NCBI GenBank assembly: GCA_963695105.1
Contig: CAVOGC010000027.1
Coordinates: 1-64,000 of the forward strand
Source: Competibacter sp963695105
GTDB taxonomy: Bacteria > Pseudomonadota > Gammaproteobacteria > Competibacterales > Competibacteraceae
DNA length: 64,000 nt
Direction of reading: 5' to 3'
The position numbers and the translations under genes are program-made. The notes beneath the pieces were generated by a model. It ran no database searches. It was not told the DNA's origin and saw nothing but the letters and a program-made list of their open reading frames with translations. Positions 9,173-18,023 of the stretch are shown piece after piece; position 1 is the stretch's first letter; each line of letters starts with the position of its first letter.

Positions 9173-9730
9173 ATGAACAACAAAGACGATCTCGTTCGAC
9201 ACTACCACTGGCTGCGTCAGTACGGCCTCAACGACTCCCACAGCGGCAACGCCTCGGTGCGGGACGGCGAGGTGTTCTGGATCACCCCCACCGGCTGCTG
9301 CGCCGATCTTCTCAGCAGCGGCGAACTGGTTGAATGCCGCCTCGACGGCATGCTGGGCAAGGGCGCCTCAATGGACGCCCGCCTGCATTTGGCGATCTAT
9401 CAGTCCAACCCCGAAACTCGCGCCGTGCTGCACAGCCATGGCCCCTATTCCGTGGCGATGACCATGGACAACGAAGAATTCCTGCCGGCCGACTTCGAAG
9501 GGCAGTTGTACTTCAACCGGGTGCCGGTGCTGACTATTCCCTACGATCAATATGTGGCCCTCGCGCCACGACTGGTCGCCGAAATCCTGACGGATTACCC
9601 CATCGCCGTGGTGCGCGGCCATGGCGTCTACGCCTGCGCCGACAGCCTCAACCTGGCCTATAAATGGACCTGCTCGCTGGAACTGTCGGCCAAGACCGCC
9701 TTCATCGCCCAGCAAGCGGGGAAGATCTGA
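9173..9730 (+). CDS. Class II aldolase/adducin family protein
   Basis: 185 residues. SHSGNASVR, ITPTGC, HSHGPYSVAM and RGHGVYA are the class II aldolase motifs; the HxH pair and the later His bind the catalytic divalent metal. Relatives are fuculose- or ribulose-phosphate aldolases and methylthioribulose-phosphate dehydratase; the exact substrate is not clear. There is no Shine-Dalgarno sequence before ATG 9173, but a perfect TATAAT lies at 9159-9164, placing a transcript start only a base or two before the ATG. The mRNA could therefore be leaderless, although no good -35 box is visible. The neighbours do not suggest a pathway. Confidence 0.78.
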   Translation: MNNKDDLVRHYHWLRQYGLNDSHSGNASVRDGEVFWITPTGCCADLLSSGELVECRLDGMLGKGASMDARLHLAIYQSNPETRAVLHSHGPYSVAMTMDNEEFLPADFEGQLYFNRVPVLTIPYDQYVALAPRLVAEILTDYPIAVVRGHGVYACADSLNLAYKWTCSLELSAKTAFIAQQAGKI

Positions 9731-9735
9731 ATCGC

Positions 9736-10878
9736 TCACGGCCGCAGCCCCCGCCACGCCACCAGCCAGCCCAGCACACCCAGCGCCGTCGCCAGATCGT
9801 ACATCGCCACCGGTCCCACCCCCTGCCACAAATAACCGGCGGCGAGGCTGCCGAGCGCGTTGCCGGCCCCGAAGGTCAAGCTGCTGTATAGCGCCTGACC
9901 GCGCCCCTGCAACGAGCCGGGGAAAAATTGGTGGATCAGATGGATGGCCACCGCATGGAACACCCCGAAACTGAAGGCGTGCAGGGTCTGCGCGAACAGC
10001 AGCAGCGGCAACTCGCGGGCAAAATGGCCGATCAGCACCCAGCGCAGCGCCGCCAGGGCCAGCGCCGCCAACAGCAACCGGCGCGATCCGAAACGCGGCA
10101 ACAGTCGGTGCATCACCAGAAACAGCCCGACCTCCGCCGCCACACCCAAGCCCCACAGCAGGCCGATCCACTCGCGCGAGTAGCCGATCGTCTCCAGATA
10201 CAGCGAGAAAAACCCGTAGTACGGTCCGTGAGCGGCCTGGTTGAGAAAGCAGGCGGTGAAAAAAGCGATCACCGCCGGCCGGCGCAACACGCTCCACAGC
10301 GGCGGCGACTCGTGAACGGGCAGCGGCGCGGCCTTTTCCGGCACCAGCAAACTGTTCAACCACAGCGCGGCAAACAACCCCCACAACAGCGCCGGCGCCA
10401 CGCCGATTCCCCAGTCTTCCACCACCAGGCCCACCCCGACCGCCGCGCCGATGAATCCCACCGATCCCCAGAGCCGGACCCGGCTGTAACGCTGAGTCTG
10501 CTCGCCCAGATGATTGAGGGTGACCGCCTCGAACTGAGGCAGCGCCGCGTTCCAGAAAAAGCTGAACAGCAGCATCACCAGCGCCAGCCCGAGGTAGGAA
10601 TCGCCGGCCGGATAAACCCCGGCAAAAGTCAGCAGCGCCGCCAGGCAGGCCCCGCGCACGACCCACATCCGCCGGCCGCCCCGGTCAGCCAGCCAGCCCC
10701 CCAGATTGGGCGCCACCAGCTTGGTGGCCTGGGGAATCGCCATCAGCTCGCCGATTCGGGCCGGGTCGAAACCCAGCGCCAGCAGATACAGCCCCCAATA
10801 CGGCAGCAGCACGCCCAGGACGGCGAAATAGAACAGATAAAAACCGGACAGGCGCAGGTACAGGCGAAACGGCAGCAC
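9736..10878 (-). CDS. MFS transporter, HcaT/phenylpropionate-permease-like
   Basis: 380 residues with about 12 hydrophobic segments. The N-terminus (FYLFYFAVLGVLLPYWGLYL) and the internal WLADRGGRRMWVV loop are typical of the MFS_1-like / 3-phenylpropionate permease subfamily. It is an inner-membrane secondary transporter; the real substrate is unknown. It starts 19 bases after the aroC stop on the same strand, so the two are probably cotranscribed. It converges with the class II aldolase gene, leaving only five bases between stop codons. Confidence 0.8.
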   Translation of the reverse strand: MLPFRLYLRLSGFYLFYFAVLGVLLPYWGLYLLALGFDPARIGELMAIPQATKLVAPNLGGWLADRGGRRMWVVRGACLAALLTFAGVYPAGDSYLGLALVMLLFSFFWNAALPQFEAVTLNHLGEQTQRYSRVRLWGSVGFIGAAVGVGLVVEDWGIGVAPALLWGLFAALWLNSLLVPEKAAPLPVHESPPLWSVLRRPAVIAFFTACFLNQAAHGPYYGFFSLYLETIGYSREWIGLLWGLGVAAEVGLFLVMHRLLPRFGSRRLLLAALALAALRWVLIGHFARELPLLLFAQTLHAFSFGVFHAVAIHLIHQFFPGSLQGRGQALYSSLTFGAGNALGSLAAGYLWQGVGPVAMYDLATALGVLGWLVAWRGLRP

Positions 10879-10897
10879 GGAATTCCAGCGCGACCGC

Positions 10898-12016
10898 TCA
10901 GCCGGCGGGATCGCGGCGCGGCGCGGCGCCGGCGATCATCGGCGTATCGACGCGCACGTCCAGATTCTGGCCCCGGTGGCGCAGGGCGTGGTCCATCAGC
11001 ACCAGCGCCAGCATCGCTTCGGCGATGGGCGTGGCGCGGATGCCGACGCAGGGATCGTGACGACCCTTGGTCACCACCTCCACCGGCTTGCCGCGGGTGT
11101 TGATGGTCCGCCCCGGCAGGCGGATGCTGGAAGTCGGTTTCAGGGCGATGCTGGCGACGATGTCCTGCCCGGTGGAAATCCCGCCCAATACGCCGCCGGC
11201 GTTGTTGCTCAGAAAGCCCTCGGGGGTCAGTTCGTCGCGGTGCTCGGTGCCGCGCTGCTCCACGCTGGCGAAACCGGCGCCGATCTCCACCCCCTTGACC
11301 GCGTTGATGCTCATCAAGGCGTGGGCGATGTCGGCGTCCAGCCGGTCGAACACCGGCTCACCCCAACCCGCCGGCGCCCCGCTGGCCACCACCGTCACCC
11401 GCGCGCCGATGGAATCGCCGGACTTGCGCAGCGCGTCCATGAACCGTTCCAGTTCGGGCACCCGGTCGGGGTCCGGGCAGAAGAACGGGTTGTTGTCCAC
11501 TTCCTCCCAGACCAGTCTGGCCGGACGGATCGGGCCAAGCTGAGCCAGATAGCCGCGAATTTCCACCCCGTAACGCCCACGCAGATACTTGCGGGCGACG
11601 GCGCCCGCCGCCACCCGCAACGCGGTTTCCCGCGCCGAGGACCGGCCGCCGCCGCGATAATCCCGGACGCCGTATTTCTGGTGATAGGCATAGTCGGCGT
11701 GGCCCGGCCGGAAACGGTCCATGATCTCGCCGTAGTCCTTCGACCGCTGGTCCACGTTCTCGATCAGCAGACCGATCGGAGCGCCGGTGGTTTGCCCCTC
11801 GAACACGCCGGACAGGATGCGCACCTGGTCCGGCTCGCGGCGCTGGGTGGTATGCCGGCTCTGACCGGGCCGGCGCCGGTCCAGATCGCGCTGCAAATCG
11901 GCCTCGGCCAACTCCAAACCGGGTGGACAACCATCCACGATCGCGCCCAGCGCCGGGCCGTGGCTTTCGCCGAAGGTGGTGACGGTGAACAACTTGCCAA
12001 ACGTGTTGCCAGACAT
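10898..12016 (-). CDS. aroC: Chorismate synthase
   Basis: 372 residues. It converts 5-enolpyruvylshikimate-3-phosphate to chorismate using reduced FMN, the last step of the shikimate pathway. The N-terminus GNTFGKLFTVTTFGESHGPA and RFRPGHADYAYHQKYG plus RGGGRSSARETALRVAAGA are diagnostic, as is NNAGGVLGGISTGQDI. An AGGA lies upstream of ATG 12016. It is the first gene of an apparent two-gene unit with the MFS transporter and is divergent from the Ser/Thr kinase gene. Confidence 0.95.
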   Translation of the reverse strand: MSGNTFGKLFTVTTFGESHGPALGAIVDGCPPGLELAEADLQRDLDRRRPGQSRHTTQRREPDQVRILSGVFEGQTTGAPIGLLIENVDQRSKDYGEIMDRFRPGHADYAYHQKYGVRDYRGGGRSSARETALRVAAGAVARKYLRGRYGVEIRGYLAQLGPIRPARLVWEEVDNNPFFCPDPDRVPELERFMDALRKSGDSIGARVTVVASGAPAGWGEPVFDRLDADIAHALMSINAVKGVEIGAGFASVEQRGTEHRDELTPEGFLSNNAGGVLGGISTGQDIVASIALKPTSSIRLPGRTINTRGKPVEVVTKGRHDPCVGIRATPIAEAMLALVLMDHALRHRGQNLDVRVDTPMIAGAAPRRDPAG

Positions 12017-12300
12017 GCGGAAACAATCCTTGGGTGCGGCACGCCGTTCACCCCTATTGGGTTAACGGCACGTAATTTGCTTAAACAATCTCGCGCCCCG
12101 GTGCGCCGACGGTTAATTTCGGCCACGAACCGGGCGATTACCTACAATTTAAAGGTCTATCATACCGCGTTGGCCCGCCGCCATGTCCGCGCCGCTCGCG
12201 CATCGCCACGACGCACGAGCGCCCCTGATCGTGATAGCTGGCGCGAAACCTACGAAACCCGCCGCCGGACAGCGGCGCCGGCAATAAGACAGGATCAAAC
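12017..12300. other. Divergent intergenic region aroC / kinase
   Basis: 284 bases between two divergent genes; it must hold both promoters. I see no confident -35/-10 pair, hairpin or small gene. A short AT-richer stretch lies around 12060-12165. An AGGA ribosome site sits just before the kinase start. Confidence 0.5.
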
Positions 12301-15300
12301 ATGTATATCCCAGGCTATCAAATCGAGCGCGAACTCGGCCAAGGCGGCATGGCGATCGTCTACCTCGCCTTGCAGGAGTCGCTGCACCGCCACGTTGCGT
12401 TGAAAGTCATCAAACCCGTTCTGACCACCGATGCCGAATTCGCCGCGCGCTTCCTGCGGGAAGGCCGCATCATCGCCCAGCTCAGCGACCCGCATATTGT
12501 CACCGTCTACGACATCGCCTCGCACGAAGGCACCTATTACCTGTCCATGGAGTATCTCGGGGGCGGCACCCTGCAGCAGCGCATCCGCGAGGGGATGTCG
12601 CCGTCGGAAACCCTGATCATCGCCCGGGCCATCGTTGGCGCCCTGCACTATGCCCACGAGCGCGGCATCGTTCACCGGGATATCAAGCCGCAGAACATCC
12701 TGTTCCGCGAAAACGGCACGTCGGTGCTGACCGACTTCGGCATCGCCAAAACCCTCGGCAGCAGCACGATCATGACCCGCACCGGCCTGTCGATCGGCAC
12801 GCCGCGCTACATGAGCCCGGAACAGATTCGCGGCCAGGGGGTGGACACCCGCGCCGATCTGTACAGCTTCGGCGTGCTGTTTTACGAGATGCTCACCGGC
12901 AACGTCCCCTACGCCGCCGAAGACAGCTTCGCGCTGGCCATGATGCATGTGACGGCGCCGGTCCCCGAACTGCCGCCGCGCCTGAGCACCTACCAGCCAC
13001 TGCTGAACAAGCTGCTGGACAAGGACCCCGAGCAGCGCTTTCAGAGCGGTCGGGACTTCATCGCCGCGCTGGACGCCCTGGAAGCGGGGCGCATCGACGA
13101 CCTGTTGAGCATCACCGGCCTCAACCAGCCGACCGCCAGCGCTCCCGCGCGCGCGCCGCGCCGATTCGGCCGGAAAGCCGGCGCCCTGGCCGCCGTCGTG
13201 GCGCTGGCCGGCGCGGCGGTCGGCGGTGGTTACCTGTACCTGAACCGGACCGCGCCACCCTCGCCACCGTTAGCCGGGCAAGTTTTACCTCCGGGGACAC
13301 CCGCCGTCGACAGCGCCGCGCAACGGCGCGAACAGGCCGAGCAACTGCTGTCCGAGGCCCGCCGGCAACGACAGGAAGGCGCCCTGGAAGATGCCCTGGC
13401 CCGCATCGGGCAAGGTTTGCAATTGGCGCCCGACCACCCCGGCCTGCTGGCTTTACGCCAGGAAATCAACCAGCAACTGGCCGACATTCGCGCCGGGGAG
13501 GAACGGCGGCAGCAAACGGAATTGCAGGCCGAGCAGTTTTTCGAACAGGCCCAACGCGCCCGACAGGAAGGCGCGCTGAATGTCAGCCTGGCTCACATCG
13601 AGCAGGGCTTGCGGGCCATGCCCGAGCATAACGGCCTGCTGGCGCTCAAGCAGGAAGTGCTGGCGCGCCAGACCGAACTCCAAAACCAGGAAGAAACCGC
13701 CCTCCGGCAAGCCGAGGCCGAGCAGCGCCAGCGGGAAGCCGGGGAATTTCTGGCGCGGGCGCTGGACGACCAGCGCAATCGGGCTTACGAAAGCAGCCTG
13801 CTGCGGATCGAACAGGGTTTGCAGCAGGTTCCCGACCACCGGCGCCTGCTGGCGCTGCGCGCCGAGGTCCGTGGCCAATTGCGCGCGGCCAAGACTCCAC
13901 CGCCCGCGCCGCCGGCCCCGGCGCCGGTCGAAGATACCGCCACCCGGGTCACCGCTCTGCTCGGGGAATGCGACACGCACCTGCGAGCCAACCGCTTGAC
14001 CGTGGGCCGTGGCGGTAACGCCGCCGACTGCTATGCCGAGGTTCTCAAACTGGATCGCGGCAACGCCGAAGCGCTGGCCGGACTCGACAAAATCGCCGAT
14101 CGTTATCTCGATCTGACTACCTCCGCCATCCAGGGCAACGACCTCGGCCGGGCCAGAAGTTTGTTCGAACGGCTGGAGTCGCTCAACCCGAACTATTCCC
14201 GTCTGCCCGGGCTGCGCGAACAACTGGCCCGCGCGCAAGCGCCCGCCGAACCGGTCAGCCCGCCGCCGCCCCGCCGGCCGGAACCCGAACCACCCCGGTC
14301 GGAACCCAAACCCACCCAGCCGGAACCGATCTCGCCGCCGCCCATCAACCTGGTTTCGGTGCCTCAGCCCTCCGGACAAGACCTGGCGGCGGAACCCAGA
14401 ACCCAGGTCATTGCCGGGGACAGCCACACCCGCTTGGCCAAAACCGAAACCGACGGCAACGTCAGCCTGCATGTGACGGTCTCTCCGCAAGGCATGCTCG
14501 ACGACGCCAGTCGAAAAACACTCAAGCCGCAAACCACGCCGGCCCAACTGTTCGTGCGCGCCGATGTGGATAACGCCGAGGTCTGGATCAACAACCGGAA
14601 AGTCGGTACGACGCCGCTGGCGGTGGACCTGCCGCCCGACGTTTATCGGGTGCGGGTCAGACGGGAAGGCCATACCGACTGGAACGGCCGGGTCGAACTT
14701 GCCGCCGGCGATGAAAGCACCTTGTCGGCCATCCTGCCCAAAAAGCTGGAGGTGGCTGTCGCCGCCCAGCCGCCGGAACCGGAACCGCCACGCCCCAGCG
14801 CTCAGGAAACCCGGACGGCGGCGTTAACCCCGGCATCCTCCGGCTGCCTGAGCGGCAACTGCGAGAGCGGTCAAGGCGCCTACCGATATCCGAATGGCAG
14901 CGAGTACACCGGCCAGTTCCGCGGCGCCAAAATGCACGGTCAAGGCACCTACATCTATGCCGATCGTGGCGAGAAATATGTCGGGGAATGGCGCAACGGC
15001 TCGATTAACGGCCAAGGCACGTACTTCTATCGCAGCGGCAACCGCTACGAAGGCGAGTGGCGCAACGGTCGCAAAAACGGCCAGGGAGCCTATTACTACG
15101 CCGGTGGCGACAAGTATGTCGGCGACTTCGCCAACGACCAACCCAACGGTCAGGGCGCGTACTACTACAGCAACGGCAACCGCTATGAGGGCGAATGGCG
15201 CAACGGCCGCAAGAATGGTCAGGGCGTGCTCTACGAGGGTGACCGCAAAATCGTTGGCGAATGGCAAAACGACCAGATGATCCGGGTCAGAGTGGAGCAG

Positions 15301-15303
15301 TGA
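12301..15303 (+). CDS. Membrane Ser/Thr protein kinase with TPR-like, PEGA and MORN repeats
   Basis: 1000 residues. The PknB-type kinase domain spans about 1-265: glycine loop GQGGMA, ATP lysine K35, catalytic HRDIKPQN at 125-132, DFG at 145-147 and MSPEQ at 171-175, so it should be active. One membrane helix follows at about 292-314. The extracytoplasmic part has three degenerate ~75-residue repeats (RQEGALEDALARI, RQEGALNVSLAHI, RNRAYESSLLRI; about 345-525), a Pro/Glu-rich linker, a PEGA domain (about 748-813) and six or so MORN repeats (about 850-990; consensus YxGEWRNGxxNGQGxYxY). PEGA and MORN domains are thought to bind cell-wall or membrane-surface ligands, so an envelope-sensing receptor kinase is inferred. 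It has an AGGA ribosome site and a strong hairpin after the stop. Targets are unknown. Confidence 0.88.
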   Translation: MYIPGYQIERELGQGGMAIVYLALQESLHRHVALKVIKPVLTTDAEFAARFLREGRIIAQLSDPHIVTVYDIASHEGTYYLSMEYLGGGTLQQRIREGMSPSETLIIARAIVGALHYAHERGIVHRDIKPQNILFRENGTSVLTDFGIAKTLGSSTIMTRTGLSIGTPRYMSPEQIRGQGVDTRADLYSFGVLFYEMLTGNVPYAAEDSFALAMMHVTAPVPELPPRLSTYQPLLNKLLDKDPEQRFQSGRDFIAALDALEAGRIDDLLSITGLNQPTASAPARAPRRFGRKAGALAAVVALAGAAVGGGYLYLNRTAPPSPPLAGQVLPPGTPAVDSAAQRREQAEQLLSEARRQRQEGALEDALARIGQGLQLAPDHPGLLALRQEINQQLADIRAGEERRQQTELQAEQFFEQAQRARQEGALNVSLAHIEQGLRAMPEHNGLLALKQEVLARQTELQNQEETALRQAEAEQRQREAGEFLARALDDQRNRAYESSLLRIEQGLQQVPDHRRLLALRAEVRGQLRAAKTPPPAPPAPAPVEDTATRVTALLGECDTHLRANRLTVGRGGNAADCYAEVLKLDRGNAEALAGLDKIADRYLDLTTSAIQGNDLGRARSLFERLESLNPNYSRLPGLREQLARAQAPAEPVSPPPPRRPEPEPPRSEPKPTQPEPISPPPINLVSVPQPSGQDLAAEPRTQVIAGDSHTRLAKTETDGNVSLHVTVSPQGMLDDASRKTLKPQTTPAQLFVRADVDNAEVWINNRKVGTTPLAVDLPPDVYRVRVRREGHTDWNGRVELAAGDESTLSAILPKKLEVAVAAQPPEPEPPRPSAQETRTAALTPASSGCLSGNCESGQGAYRYPNGSEYTGQFRGAKMHGQGTYIYADRGEKYVGEWRNGSINGQGTYFYRSGNRYEGEWRNGRKNGQGAYYYAGGDKYVGDFANDQPNGQGAYYYSNGNRYEGEWRNGRKNGQGVLYEGDRKIVGEWQNDQMIRVRVEQ

Positions 15304-15318
15304 AGGCAGCTCAACGAA

Positions 15319-15352
15319 AAGCGGCGAGCCCGATTTACTGGGCTCGCCGCTT
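15319..15352 (+). terminator. Strong hairpin after the kinase gene
   Basis: AAGCGGCGAGCCC pairs perfectly with GGGCTCGCCGCTT over 13 bp with an 8-base loop, 15 bases after the kinase stop. The T-run is short (two Ts in the stem plus TTC), so termination efficiency is uncertain. It may also end transcription from the minus strand. Confidence 0.65.
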
Positions 15353-15376
15353 CACAAGACGGCTTTGGCGCGTTGG

Positions 15377-15649
15377 TTAGCGCTGCCTTATTGGGTAAGC
15401 CGGGCGGCGCGGCAGCTTCATCCAGTTGTACAGCACAAAATCAGCGTTGTTCTCTTCGAGGCAGCGGACGGTATGCAGTTGAGTGCCTCTAACGGGCACA
15501 TCCCCGCCGTAACCGCCGCAGTAGCTGCCTCCACTCGAGCTCACGCACGACGCTTCCCCGCGATACGGACAACTATGCTTATCCACAGGGATCAGACCTT
15601 CGCTTCCGCTGCGCTTGGCCTTCACCTGTCGGGTGATGTCGCTTTTCAT
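15377..15649 (-). CDS. Small cysteine-containing hypothetical protein
   Basis: 90 residues from ATG 15649, with GAGG eleven bases upstream; a longer in-frame start at 15769 is less likely. The sequence is basic at the N-terminus (MKSDITRQVKAKR), then has a Cys/Gly-rich middle (HSCPYRGEASC, SGGSYCGGYGGD) and a late TVRCLEEN. Four cysteines in CPYRGEASC-type spacing could bind metal, but I recognise no family. It is convergent with the kinase. It could be spurious, since the opposite strand is also open over much of this stretch. Confidence 0.4.
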   Translation of the reverse strand: MKSDITRQVKAKRSGSEGLIPVDKHSCPYRGEASCVSSSGGSYCGGYGGDVPVRGTQLHTVRCLEENNADFVLYNWMKLPRRPAYPIRQR

Positions 15650-15909
15650 TAGACTTGGATTCCTCAAATTTGGTGGTTGGGTAGCACCGCGCCTCTCCCC
15701 GCGCGGCCATGATCGCGGACTGTTCTTGATTTTTTGGTGTAATTTTATACGCTTAATCCTTAAATTCAACAGGGCTAATATTACGGTCTGGACTTGGGGA
15801 GTAAATAAGGGATTTCGCGGGCGACATCATGGTTTGCCCTAATACCGCAACCTCGGGAAACCGTCCGGCGCACGCTTGCTCTCCCCAACGGAATATAAGG
15901 AATTCAAGC

Positions 15910-16872
15910 ATGCAAACCACCGATCGCATCAGCCTGGCGGGACTGTTAACCGTTTCGGGCGCGCTGATCTGCGCCGCCAGCCTGATCGGGTTCGGCGGAC
16001 AAATCTGGTGGGTTTTCGAACTGGCTTCCCATTTCCGGCTCCAGTACGCGCTCGCGTTGGGGCTGTGCCTGCCGCCGTTGCTATACTGGCGTCGCTACCG
16101 GTGGGTGGCGGTCTTCAGCGTTTTTGCCTTGCTGAATGCGATGCTTCTTGCGCCACGTCTGCTACCCCGAGCCGAAGCCGCCGTTCATCCCGGCATCAAT
16201 CAACCCACTTTCCGGGTGCTGCTGGCCAACGTCAATTCCGCCAACCGCGATTACTCGAAAATTCACCGCTCCATCCTCACGCATGAACCGGATTTCATCG
16301 TACTCCTGGAAGTCACGCCCTGGCTGCTCGAACGGCTGGCCGAATTCGACGGCCGCTACCCGCATCGGGCCATTGCGCCACGGGAAGACAATTTCGGAAT
16401 CGCCCTGCTCGGCCGGCAACCGTTCCCGCGGGCCGAAGTCGTGCAATTCGGCGCGGCGGGCCTGCCCTCGATCACCGCCGAGGTTGCGGTTGGCGAGCGC
16501 CGTTTTATCCTGGTGGGCACCCACCCGTTGCCCCCCGTCAGCGCCGGCGACGCCCAGGACCGCAACGAGCAACTGGCGGCCCTGGCGCTGTTCGCCCGAC
16601 AGGCCCGGTACCCGCTGCTGCTGCTGGGAGATTTGAACGTTTCCCCGTGGTCGCCCTATTTCGCGCGACTGCTCACCGCCTCCGGCCTGCGCGACAGCGC
16701 GGACGGTCGTGGTATCCTGCCGTCCTGGCCGGTCGGTTTGGCGCCGCTCTGGATTCCGATCGACCACGCGCTGTACTCAGACGGCATCGAAATCCTGCAC
16801 CGGGAAACCGGTTCGGCCCTCGGCTCCGACCATTACCCGGTCGTCGTTGATTTTCATCTCGCCCGCTCATAG
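15910..16872 (+). CDS. Membrane-anchored endonuclease/exonuclease/phosphatase family protein
   Basis: 320 residues. Three hydrophobic segments occupy about residues 9-85, followed by a globular EEP domain: VLLANVNSANRDY (metal-binding Asn), FIVLLEVTPWLL (catalytic Glu), LVGTHPLPP, LLLGDLNVSPWS and GSDHYPVVVDF. Such proteins hydrolyse phosphodiesters in nucleic acids or lipids; with N-terminal helices the domain probably faces the periplasm. ATG 15910 was chosen because AAGGA lies nine bases upstream; an earlier in-frame ATG at 15829 adds only a polar tail. Substrate unknown. Confidence 0.8.
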   Translation: MQTTDRISLAGLLTVSGALICAASLIGFGGQIWWVFELASHFRLQYALALGLCLPPLLYWRRYRWVAVFSVFALLNAMLLAPRLLPRAEAAVHPGINQPTFRVLLANVNSANRDYSKIHRSILTHEPDFIVLLEVTPWLLERLAEFDGRYPHRAIAPREDNFGIALLGRQPFPRAEVVQFGAAGLPSITAEVAVGERRFILVGTHPLPPVSAGDAQDRNEQLAALALFARQARYPLLLLGDLNVSPWSPYFARLLTASGLRDSADGRGILPSWPVGLAPLWIPIDHALYSDGIEILHRETGSALGSDHYPVVVDFHLARS

Positions 16873-16921
16873 ATTTTTTCGATAACCCCCGCGCCAGCTT
16901 TTCCTGACTGGAGGTCGTTTT

Positions 16922-17908
16922 ATGTTATTCACCGGACCATCCCCCTCGGACGCTTCCATCGATTCCAGTTCGGTGGCCGATCCCTCGAAGCGCGCGTTCC
17001 TGTCCAAAATGACGGCTCTATTCGCGGTCGCCGCCTGCGGCGGACTGGCCCCGCTCACTGGCGAAGCGGCCCGGCGCCGCTATCCAACCACGGCCCGGCC
17101 CTCGACCATGAGCGCCCTGACTTCATCAATTGATAATCATATCAAATACTTGCGATTATCCGGCCGGATCGCGGCCAACGAACGCACCGCCTGGCTGGTC
17201 TACGACTTCACCAGCCGACAGTACTTGACCACCATCAACGCCGGTATCCCCTACCAAAGCGCCAGCATGATCAAGCCGTTCATTGCGCTGGCTTTCTTCT
17301 ACAAAGTGCTGGAGGGCAAGCTACACTACACCCCCTACAACCGCATGCGGATGGAGGCGATGATCCAGCGCAGCGATAACAACGCCACCAACTATGTCAT
17401 TCGCCTGTTGAATCAGACCAGCCGCCGCAACGGCCCGGCCGAGATCCAGCGCACGCTCAAACGCTACCATCCCGGCATTTTCCGGAATACTCGAATCGTC
17501 GAGCGCATTCCCCGGGGCGGTCGCAGCTACCGCAACAAGGCTTCCGCGCTCGATTACCACCGGTTTCTGCACGCGCTTTGGTACAACCAGCTTCCTTTCT
17601 CCAACGAGCTGAAGCGACTGATGAACCTGCCCAACCGCGACCGGGTCTACACCGGCGCGGACAGGGTAGCGCGGCAAACCTGGGTATTCGACAAGACCGG
17701 CACCACCGCCCGATTGTGCGGCAACATGGGGATCCTGGTCGCGCAGGGACACAACGGTGGCCGCTACCCCTACACCTTCATCGGCATCATCGAAAAGTCC
17801 CGACCGACCAGACACTACCGAGCATGGAAGGACGATCGTGGCGATGTCATCCGCGAAGTGTCCGGCATCGCCTACCAGCACCTGAGCCGGATGTATAACC
17901 TGGTGTAA
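16922..17908 (+). CDS. Class A beta-lactamase-like serine hydrolase, exported
   Basis: 328 residues. A hydrophobic segment at about 28-50 (MTALFAVAACGGLAPLTGEA) suggests export or anchoring. The active-site set of penicillin-recognising hydrolases is complete: SMIK at 115-118 (nucleophile Ser115), SDN at 151-153 and KTG at 258-260. The distance between motifs and the lack of an obvious ExxLN omega loop differ from true class A enzymes, so a peptidoglycan-acting or other serine hydrolase is as likely as a beta-lactamase. Fifty bases separate it from the EEP gene; cotranscription is possible. Confidence 0.75.
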   Translation: MLFTGPSPSDASIDSSSVADPSKRAFLSKMTALFAVAACGGLAPLTGEAARRRYPTTARPSTMSALTSSIDNHIKYLRLSGRIAANERTAWLVYDFTSRQYLTTINAGIPYQSASMIKPFIALAFFYKVLEGKLHYTPYNRMRMEAMIQRSDNNATNYVIRLLNQTSRRNGPAEIQRTLKRYHPGIFRNTRIVERIPRGGRSYRNKASALDYHRFLHALWYNQLPFSNELKRLMNLPNRDRVYTGADRVARQTWVFDKTGTTARLCGNMGILVAQGHNGGRYPYTFIGIIEKSRPTRHYRAWKDDRGDVIREVSGIAYQHLSRMYNLV

Positions 17909-17925
17909 ATCCAGTGGCTAAGGGC

Positions 17926-18021
17926 TCATTCGGTAACCGGGCCATCCACTCGATAGACGGCGACCTCTTGCTTTTTGCCCTTGAACCTGACTTGGCCCAG
18001 CTCGTAACCAGCACCGATTTG
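17926..18021 (-). pseudogene. Relic of a class III nucleotide cyclase C-terminus
   Basis: Minus-strand frame of 31 residues ending in TGA: QIGAGYELGQVRFKGKKQ then EVAVYRVDGPVTE. This resembles the C-terminal end of adenylate/guanylate cyclase domains, where an LGxVRxKGKxxPVxVY motif follows the catalytic core. The similarity stops exactly at the patB start codon, and the frame hits a stop a few codons further on. The fragment appears to be what remains of a cyclase gene after a deletion or rearrangement. The assignment rests on a short match. Confidence 0.5.
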
Positions 18022-18023
18022 CC

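Noticed and set aside
16922..17908. Antibiotic-resistance class A beta-lactamase
   Set aside because: The SxxK, SDN and KTG motifs are present but other class A features are not; called only a serine hydrolase.
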